This document shows positions 58,560 through 64,000 of a stretch of DNA of 64,000 nucleotides, one piece after another. Below the pieces are notes generated by a model. That model worked only from the letters and a program-made list of their open reading frames with translations. It did not search any database and was not told the DNA's origin. Within the stretch, counting starts at the first letter, position 1. Each line of letters starts with the position of its first letter. Source of the DNA: Pseudomonas frederiksbergensis (lineage in GTDB: Bacteria > Pseudomonadota > Gammaproteobacteria > Pseudomonadales > Pseudomonadaceae); contig NZ_CP018320.1 in assembly GCF_001952935.1 (NCBI RefSeq), positions 1-64,000 of the forward strand, read 5' to 3'. Both the position numbers and the translations under genes were made by a program.

Positions 58560-59162
58560 TCAATACTGTGGTTTGAAAGCTTTGCCCTGATCCCACCGGC
58601 TTTGCCAGTGGTTCAGGTATTGCTCGGCGAGATCGGCATCATTCCAAACCACCAATGCGTTCTCGCTGTTGCTTTTGGCGGCGGCAGCGGAGTAGTTGAA
58701 GCTTCCGGTTTCTACCGCTTTGCCATCCACAACGATGAACTTGTCATGGTGAATTGCGTAAGTGCTGATCGTGCGCGTCGGTATGCCAGCACGTACCAGG
58801 AGTGACAGCGCGTGTTTCCCCGCCCGCGAGCCGTTGCCCTGCAGGTTGCCCTGGTAATCAGCAACCACCGCCACATCGACCCCGCGCTGTTTCGCTGTGA
58901 TCAATGCTTTCGCTACATCAGGACTGGTAAACACGTAGGCCGAGAGCCTGATCGAGCTGGAGGCTGAATCGATGGTTCGCAGTACCAGGTCGCGGGCAGA
59001 TCCTTCCGGAGAAAACCCCACCTCGATGCGACGTGCACCGTCAACATCGACCGCCGCCGCTGAAGGCTGGGCGTCCGTTGACTGGTCCGCCCAGGCAATT
59101 GGAGACACCAAGCCTAAGAACGAGGAGAAGGCAAAAATGCGGACGGCGTGCAACTTAGAAAC
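58560..59162 (-). CDS. nuc: PLD-family endonuclease (Nuc-like)
   Basis: A 200-aa secreted nuclease of the phospholipase D superfamily: signal peptide (VRIFAFSSFLGLVSPIAWA), then VGFSPEGSARDLVLRTIDSA and one HKD motif, AIHHDKFIVVDGKAVETGSF-N-Y-S. This is the single-HKD form that dimerises, as in Nuc of pKM101, which is also encoded beside kikA. It probably acts in the periplasm. The start overlaps the kikA-like stop by 8 bp. Confidence 0.88.
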   Translation of the reverse strand, partial: VSKLHAVRIFAFSSFLGLVSPIAWADQSTDAQPSAAAVDVDGARRIEVGFSPEGSARDLVLRTIDSASSSIRLSAYVFTSPDVAKALITAKQRGVDVAVVADYQGNLQGNGSRAGKHALSLLVRAGIPTRTISTYAIHHDKFIVVDGKAVETGSFNYSAAAAKSNSENALVVWNDADLAEQYLNHWQSRWDQGKAFKPQY

Positions 59163-59484
59163 CATAGCGCGAGCCTCCCCACTTATCGTTTGCTTGTTTG
59201 GCCCCAGCCTGATCATCAACACATTGCGCCACGAAATCACCGCGAGCAGCGGCAGTGCGTGAAGGACTGAAGTTGCCGTGTTTGAATTTCACGATGCTGA
59301 AATAGCGCTTGAGATATTTGTCGCAATCACCGTCGCGGGACATGCCAAGCAGACAGAGAGTTGCCCCGCAAGCATCCTCATCACTGTTTTGCCCATACGA
59401 AAAGTCAGTAGGGGGTTGCGCGCCTGCTTGGGCAACACCGGCAAATGCCAAAGTCGCCAAGAGAGCTAAGAATTTTTTGCGCAT
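59155..59484 (-). CDS. KikA/TrbM-family exported protein
   Basis: A 109-aa protein with a signal peptide (FLALLATLAFAGVAQAG) and a Cys-rich mature part: DACGATLCLLGMSRDGDCDK and FVAQCVDDQ, the TrbM/KikA pattern. In IncN and IncW plasmids KikA lies next to nuc. The Met at 59484 was chosen because AGGAGATCCTA precedes it; the 18-bp palindrome abuts that ribosome-binding site. Export and disulphide formation are likely. Confidence 0.82.
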   Translation of the reverse strand: MRKKFLALLATLAFAGVAQAGAQPPTDFSYGQNSDEDACGATLCLLGMSRDGDCDKYLKRYFSIVKFKHGNFSPSRTAAARGDFVAQCVDDQAGAKQANDKWGGSRYGF

Positions 59485-59495
59485 TAGGATCTCCT

Positions 59496-59513
59496 TTTCT
59501 CGCATGCGAGAAA
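59496..59513 (-). promoter_or_regulatory. 18-bp palindrome, site 3 (perfect)
   Basis: TTTCTCGCATGCGAGAAA ends directly at the AGGAG ribosome-binding site of the kikA-like gene, between virB1 and kikA. Identical to site 2. Confidence 0.8.
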
Positions 59514-60419
59514 TCAGTTGATTATCTGTACGAATGAAGGGGCCGTTTGTTCCTGCTGCACGGGCACTGCCGCTGGCTCAGCATTAGCTGTCGGAGCGTC
59601 GAAGGCTGTGAACTTCCGTTTCTCATCGGGCGCATCACCGGTATCCAACTGGACCTGAATCTGCGACTTCTGCTGCGCTTGAGGCTGTGCCTGTGCTATC
59701 GCCTGACCGTTTCCATCCGTGAAGGTCAACCACGGCCCTGCAGGCTGCTCAGAGGCTCCCTGAGCGCGCTTGCGCGCTTTAGAGGGTGACTTGGTGCTAG
59801 CGATTACAGGAATGGCTTGCGTGGCTTCCTGTACGTCGAACGCGGGCACAATCGGATCATCAGCCGTTGGTTTACTTGCACGGTCGACCACCCTTTCGAC
59901 GTAGGACATTCCACCAGGGCTATCAGCATCGAAGCCAAGCCGCTCGTTACCGCTGTAATACATGGAAGTCGCTTTCAAAAGAGCTTCTTGTTCAGTAGCA
60001 CTTGTTTTGAGCGCTTGGGTGTAATACTCAGTGAACAACTTGCTGATGGCCTGCAGGTTACGGCACGGTTCGAACACATCCTGATAGCTCAGGCCCCGGG
60101 CTCGCATGTTGGTCATCAACAATTGGCCCAGGCCCATCGCGTAGCGATGGCCGTCACGTTCCAATTTCTCCGCTGTGGCAATTGCTTCACTCAGGGACTT
60201 GGGCTGACGCTCAAGGCGAGTACCAACCACACCAATGGCATATGGGTTGAATGACGACTCATTACCGATCAAGGCTTTTAGCGTCGACGCATGGACGTTT
60301 GGCGCGCACTTAGCGGCCAAATCTGAAAAGCGTTGTTGCTGGGTTTCTTCTGCGGCAACGTGGCCGACAAGGCAGGCCGATGCAAGGATGGCCAGCGCGA
60401 ATTTAGGCAGCTTTTGCAT
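59514..60419 (-). CDS. virB1: VirB1-like lytic transglycosylase
   Basis: A 301-aa exported lysozyme-like enzyme that opens peptidoglycan for the secretion channel. Signal peptide FALAILASACLVGHVAAEE; catalytic Glu in HASTLKALIGNESSFNPYAI; then YAMGLGQLLMTNMRARGLSY and RNLQAISKLF as the SLT motifs. The C-terminal 130 residues are low-complexity (AIAQAQPQAQQKSQIQVQLD), a probable periplasmic tether. The start at 60419 overlaps the virB11 stop. Confidence 0.88.
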   Translation of the reverse strand: MQKLPKFALAILASACLVGHVAAEETQQQRFSDLAAKCAPNVHASTLKALIGNESSFNPYAIGVVGTRLERQPKSLSEAIATAEKLERDGHRYAMGLGQLLMTNMRARGLSYQDVFEPCRNLQAISKLFTEYYTQALKTSATEQEALLKATSMYYSGNERLGFDADSPGGMSYVERVVDRASKPTADDPIVPAFDVQEATQAIPVIASTKSPSKARKRAQGASEQPAGPWLTFTDGNGQAIAQAQPQAQQKSQIQVQLDTGDAPDEKRKFTAFDAPTANAEPAAVPVQQEQTAPSFVQIIN

Positions 60420-61431
60420 ATTGCACCTCCGTGATGAAACGACGGCCATCAAAGCCGTATTCCCACTGGATCACTACGTCGATCAGGTGACGTGAGAATT
60501 CCACAAGTTGGTTTTTGGTCATGTCAGAGCCGCCACGCGATGCCATCGACGCAAGCCGGTCAAACATCAGGTCGGGGCTGTCCGAGTGGATAGTGCTGAA
60601 TGAACCGCTATGGCCGGTGTTCAGCAATTCAAGATAGGGGTAAGCCTCAGCACCGCGAAGCTCGCCCATGATTGCGCGGTCAGGCGTAAGACGAAGAATC
60701 GACTCAAGGTGATCAAACGGCGTGACCCGCGCTTTGCCTTGGCCACCACGGGAATAGATCAAATGAACCACGTTCTCGCTTTTGAGACGGATCTCGCGGG
60801 TATCTTCGATTGTGACGATCCGCTCATTAGGGTCTACATGCTGCAACAGCATGTTGAGGAAGGTGCTTTTGCCCGCGTTTGTCCCTGCCGAAATCATGAT
60901 GTTTTTGTGGGCCTTGACGCACCCAATGAAAAATTCCGACCAGCGCTTGGCGCGGTACAACTCGACCAGGTGATCATCGCTGTACTGATCTGGCGTGCGT
61001 GCCTCGTTGATCTGGTCAAACGCTCCCGAAGCGATGTATTGGTCCATCGTCAGCTGAACGCGGCCAGGTTTACGAATACAGACGATGCCGCCGATATGTT
61101 GCTCAACGGCAGGCGCAAGCACGCACTGGACCCGATAGTCGCCACGTTCCGAGTCCGCTACGTGGTCGCTCATGTCCATAGGGATGCGACCGGACAGGAT
61201 CGGCGCATAAGCGTTGACCTCTTGCTCTGTATGCGCCGCAATCAACTCGGCCAGCGACTTGATCAGCGGAAGGGTGACGCCATCCACAACGACTGGGCGC
61301 ATGAACCGGCTACCGCGATACGCGGCCCATACGTTGCCTGGACCATTAATAGCGATCTCGGATACCGCTGGGTCATCGAGCAGGAAATCAAAACTGCGCA
61401 GCTTTTGGCGGAACGAAGCAATCTCAGACAT
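60403..61431 (-). CDS. virB11: VirB11-family secretion ATPase (TrwD-like)
   Basis: A 342-aa hexameric ATPase. Walker A: IMISAGTNAGKSTFLNMLLQ (the NAG variant of GxTGSGKT); the Asp box VTIEDTREIRL; Walker B region RAIMGELRGAEAYPYL; His box TGHSGSFSTIHSDSP. It powers pilus assembly and substrate transfer. The gene lies between virB10 (10 bp upstream) and virB1 as in R388 (trwE-trwD-trwN). Confidence 0.94.
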   Translation of the reverse strand: MSEIASFRQKLRSFDFLLDDPAVSEIAINGPGNVWAAYRGSRFMRPVVVDGVTLPLIKSLAELIAAHTEQEVNAYAPILSGRIPMDMSDHVADSERGDYRVQCVLAPAVEQHIGGIVCIRKPGRVQLTMDQYIASGAFDQINEARTPDQYSDDHLVELYRAKRWSEFFIGCVKAHKNIMISAGTNAGKSTFLNMLLQHVDPNERIVTIEDTREIRLKSENVVHLIYSRGGQGKARVTPFDHLESILRLTPDRAIMGELRGAEAYPYLELLNTGHSGSFSTIHSDSPDLMFDRLASMASRGGSDMTKNQLVEFSRHLIDVVIQWEYGFDGRRFITEVQYAKAA

Positions 61432-61440
61432 GGAAAAACC

Positions 61441-62724
61441 TCAGTTAATGAATTTCACGCCGCCGTTGTCAGCCTCTTTGGCTTCCTCGGCGAACTGTTC
61501 GGTGAAGTCCAAATCACGCTGCAGGTAGATCACCACGCGTGAGCCATGAGGAACGGTGACTGTTGGTTGAATGTTTGCGTACCGGCTAAGAATGGTTTGC
61601 GAGGACTCAGCAGCAGCCTGTTGCACTTCAGTACGGTACTGAGAGGCCGAGTTTTCTTGATCACCAGAGGAAACGCCGGAGTTGGAGGCACCCGCGCCGA
61701 TGATCGAGACAGCAGCAGCAACACCGAAGATCTGCGCCCAGTGGTTATCAACGACACCACCCTGGCCAGCGGAGCCCAGCTGATCAGAGCCAGCGCTATC
61801 CAAAGCAATTTCCATTGCACGACGCCCCGGCAACTTGGGCATACGCAACCAGTTCCAAACGGTGAACAGGCGCTCTTGACCAGGTGAAAGACTGGCGTTG
61901 TAGCTTCCGCATACCGAAGACCCCCAAGGGATCATTACGCGGCGACCCTCCGCTGCATAAACGTCCTGTGCAGTGGTTACGCAAATCTGACCTGGCAATT
62001 GACTCTGCGCACGGGGCTGCAAAGTCGCCTCGATTGCAGCGCCCTGCAGAACCTTGTACTGCAAATTCTCCAGAGCCCGAGCTTTCGCCACCGGCACGCC
62101 GGTGGAGTAAGTCGACGATGCGAAATTCTCGTTTGCATTGCGGGAGACGCGCCCGGAATTACCCGAGTTACCGCCCAGCAACGACCCACCGGCTGGTGGT
62201 TGAGCTGGATCTTGATCGTCACGACCTTGCGCAAAACCATCGTCCTTTGCAGTTGCAAAGATCGCCGAGCGTTGACGCGCAGCGAGCATCTTTTTGCGCG
62301 CAACTTCTTCTTGAAATTCCAACGCTTGCCGCTGCTTTTCAGCTTCGCTCAAACCCTCTTGGTTGGTCTGACGCTCAGCTGTTGAACGGGGTGTGTCAGC
62401 TGGGGCGCCCGGCTCCCCATCGTTGCTAACTGGCTTTACCTTCGCCGCTTCGCGCTTGGGAGTAGGGTCTTGGACCTTCCGGCGCTCAGCAGCGACAATC
62501 TCATCGTTTTTTGCTGGGGCAGCTGGTTCACCACTGTCATGCTTGAGCCAGTAAACGAAACCACACGCCACAACTGCTGCGCCAATCATAAGAACGCCGC
62601 TGCGCTTTCCACCAGAACCAGCCTTTAGCATCGAGTTCGATTGCGACTCGTTCCACTCGGCCATTTCTTCTTCGCGGGTTTTGTCCGCTTGCTGATCAGT
62701 TGGTTTGATAGGTTCCTTCGCCAT
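61441..62724 (-). CDS. virB10: VirB10-family channel protein (TrwE-like)
   Basis: A 427-aa protein spanning inner to outer membrane: one membrane helix (GVLMIGAAVVACGFVYWLK, residues about 44-62), a long charged periplasmic part, and a C-terminal TrbI-type domain (GQICVTTAQDVYAAEGRRVM then IPWGSSVCGSYNA) with the outer-membrane antenna region GGVVDNHWAQIFGVAAAVSI. It senses ATP-driven changes and opens the outer pore. Confidence 0.93.
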   Translation of the reverse strand: MAKEPIKPTDQQADKTREEEMAEWNESQSNSMLKAGSGGKRSGVLMIGAAVVACGFVYWLKHDSGEPAAPAKNDEIVAAERRKVQDPTPKREAAKVKPVSNDGEPGAPADTPRSTAERQTNQEGLSEAEKQRQALEFQEEVARKKMLAARQRSAIFATAKDDGFAQGRDDQDPAQPPAGGSLLGGNSGNSGRVSRNANENFASSTYSTGVPVAKARALENLQYKVLQGAAIEATLQPRAQSQLPGQICVTTAQDVYAAEGRRVMIPWGSSVCGSYNASLSPGQERLFTVWNWLRMPKLPGRRAMEIALDSAGSDQLGSAGQGGVVDNHWAQIFGVAAAVSIIGAGASNSGVSSGDQENSASQYRTEVQQAAAESSQTILSRYANIQPTVTVPHGSRVVIYLQRDLDFTEQFAEEAKEADNGGVKFIN

Positions 62725-62726
62725 GG

Positions 62727-63518
62727 TTATGCCCCTCCCCCATCACGCGCACCCCGAGTAACAGTGCGTTTATACGGATTCGAAAGGTTTTCAACGCAGA
62801 TGTAGGAATTGCCGCTGCGCACCACGAACATGCTGGCCAGGCGCTGAACCACCCAATACTCACCCTCGCGGCGAGCATTGACCATCGCCTCGGTGCCATC
62901 AGGCAGCACGCGGTAAAACTGCGGGAGATCCGCACCCTTCTTCATCAAAAACTTGGTGAACTGACCATCATCCATAACGCCCTGCAGGCCGATGGCTTCT
63001 TTGTCACCCGAATAGCCGTAGTTGATGTTCGGGGAAGAAGGAGTACCGGTGCTGGTGACTGGCCCAGTAGCCGCAGGCGCTGGGGTTTCCGCTGCATCGT
63101 TAAACGATGTGACACGGCTGGTCGGATAAACGAATCGGATCAAGTACGACTGACTTGTTTTCGCCTTCGTACTGTTGAGCTGAAAGTAATACGTCCGCTT
63201 GGATGTAATCACCGTCATGTTTGTGTCTGCATTGTCTTCCACGGGCTTCAAGAAAACCCGGTTACGGAATGGCATGCTCTGCCAGGAAATCGTGTCACCA
63301 AGTGCTACGACCTTGACCATTTCATCCGCTTCGAACTCAATGGATGTTTGGTATCCGTAAGTGCCGACCAGTTCGTAAATTTGGTTTGGGTCATAGGGCA
63401 CTTGTTTGACACGGTTGTCAGAGGACAGAGCCCTCGGCAACTTTGCAGCTAGTGCATTAAATGCACACAAAGCCAAACTCAGGGTAATAGCTGTCGGTAG
63501 AACGAACTGTTTTTTCAT
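62727..63518 (-). CDS. virB9: VirB9-family outer-membrane complex protein (TrwF-like)
   Basis: A 263-aa exported protein: signal peptide (LPTAITLSLALCAFNALAA), then SSDNRVKQVPYDPNQIYEL and YGYQTSIEFEADEMVKVVAL, the VirB9/CagX signature, and the C-terminal strand block NINYGYSGDKEAIGLQGVMD. Together with VirB10 and VirB7 it forms the outer core. It is 2 bp ahead of virB10, so translation is coupled. Confidence 0.92.
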   Translation of the reverse strand: MKKQFVLPTAITLSLALCAFNALAAKLPRALSSDNRVKQVPYDPNQIYELVGTYGYQTSIEFEADEMVKVVALGDTISWQSMPFRNRVFLKPVEDNADTNMTVITSKRTYYFQLNSTKAKTSQSYLIRFVYPTSRVTSFNDAAETPAPAATGPVTSTGTPSSPNINYGYSGDKEAIGLQGVMDDGQFTKFLMKKGADLPQFYRVLPDGTEAMVNARREGEYWVVQRLASMFVVRSGNSYICVENLSNPYKRTVTRGARDGGGA

Positions 63519-63542
63519 GATTAGTTTCCTTGTGGGAATGAA

Positions 63543-64000
63543 TTACTGGCGGCTCAGTTCTTCACTCTTACGGTATAAAGTTGCCAAGGTGCCAAACGGG
63601 TTTTCCCAACGATCACCCAAGGCTCTAGGGATCATCGTGTGTGCAACCTTTATAGTTGCCAGGTAGGAAGTAACCCTTGGCTCTTTGTCACCCCACTTGT
63701 GATTGGTTGAAATGAATATCACCTGATACTCATCGCCAATCTTGTTCATGCGCTTGGGTTGGGCTTCGATCCAGTCGTTTTCCCCGAGCGATGCGTATGG
63801 ATTGCGCGCGTTATCGGGGCTGATCTCCTTCTCATATTCGACAGCGACATTGCGGGTCATGTACGTGTGGCAGGTATCGGACAGCTGTTGCTTGCGCCGA
63901 GGGTCAAAGGTGTTACAAGCACGAATGAAATCAAACAGAACGCCTTCGATGACAGCCTGCTCTTTGTCGACGTTTTCCGCCGTAACCGTGCGCTGCTTGA
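63543..64000 (-). CDS. virB8: VirB8-family protein (TrwG-like), partial
   Basis: The frame is open to the right edge, so the N-terminus and membrane helix are outside. Visible: EGVLFDFIRACNTFDPRRKQ, TCHTYMTRNVAVEYEKEISP, and NPYASLGENDWIEAQPKRMN, typical of the periplasmic NTF2-like domain of VirB8, ending LATLYRKSEELSRQ. It nucleates the secretion complex. Confidence 0.88.
   Translation of the reverse strand, partial: KQRTVTAENVDKEQAVIEGVLFDFIRACNTFDPRRKQQLSDTCHTYMTRNVAVEYEKEISPDNARNPYASLGENDWIEAQPKRMNKIGDEYQVIFISTNHKWGDKEPRVTSYLATIKVAHTMIPRALGDRWENPFGTLATLYRKSEELSRQ

Noticed and set aside
60610..61542. + strand frame of 310 codons opposite virB11
   Set aside because: Shadow of virB11; no recognisable motif.
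1..64000. tRNA, rRNA or CRISPR genes
   Set aside because: No cloverleaf, ribosomal or repeat-spacer pattern was seen on either strand by reading; a tool search could still find a short one.

Overview
The window reads as part of a Pseudomonas catabolic plasmid. It carries a complete naphthalene-degradation gene set of the NAH7/pDTG1 type next to a conjugative backbone with a MOBF relaxase and a VirB/Trw-like type IV secretion system. The backbone order resembles R388 (IncW) and, by inference, the IncP-9 family that holds the classical naphthalene plasmids. The replication genes are not in the window, so the incompatibility group stays an inference.

Layout. (1) 1-2.8 kb: the 3' end of a P4-type integrase, a small decayed gene group and a ligD pseudogene. 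(2) 2.84-12.5 kb, + strand: the nah upper operon in canonical order nahAa-Ab-Ac-Ad-B-F-C-Q-E-D behind a NahR box (naphthalene to salicylate). (3) 12.5-28 kb: a junkyard of mobile-element remnants (resolvase, IS5, IS3, IS30), a HxlR/GST/ene-reductase/aldo-keto-reductase island with duplicated fragments, helicase and phage-tail pseudogenes, a usp-dksA-like module and a LysR/SDR/OsmC cluster. (4) 28-40.2 kb, - strand: the lower operon nahG-T-H-I-N-L-O-M-K-J followed by the chemoreceptor nahY, with nahR divergent (salicylate to acetyl-CoA and pyruvate). Upper and lower operons are convergent here, and remnants of a porin gene and a transporter gene sit between nahG and nahT. (5) 40.3-43.1 kb: IS30 and integrase fragments, a second integrase copy nearly identical to the one at the left edge (so the nah region lies between two direct repeats about 41.1 kb apart), then broken rulB and rulA behind an SOS box. 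(6) 43.2-64 kb: plasmid backbone with a toxin-antitoxin pair, ssb, a DUF932 gene, a KorA-like regulator, small accessory genes, a SprT-like protease, a stbABC-like operon, an iteron array and probable oriT, traA/traB/traC, KfrB-like genes, nuc, kikA-like, and virB1/virB11/virB10/virB9/virB8 reading leftward from the right edge.

How it works together: NahR with salicylate activates both nah operons; NahQ (OmpW family) and NahY probably help uptake and chemotaxis; the tra/mpf genes give self-transfer. The most interesting unexplained signals lie in the backbone: an 80-bp promoter-plus-leader module repeated in front of two genes with compensated stems, an 18-bp palindrome at three sites next to Shine-Dalgarno sequences or promoters, a long palindrome whose core recurs inside stbA, and an array of 11-bp spaced repeats upstream of stbA.
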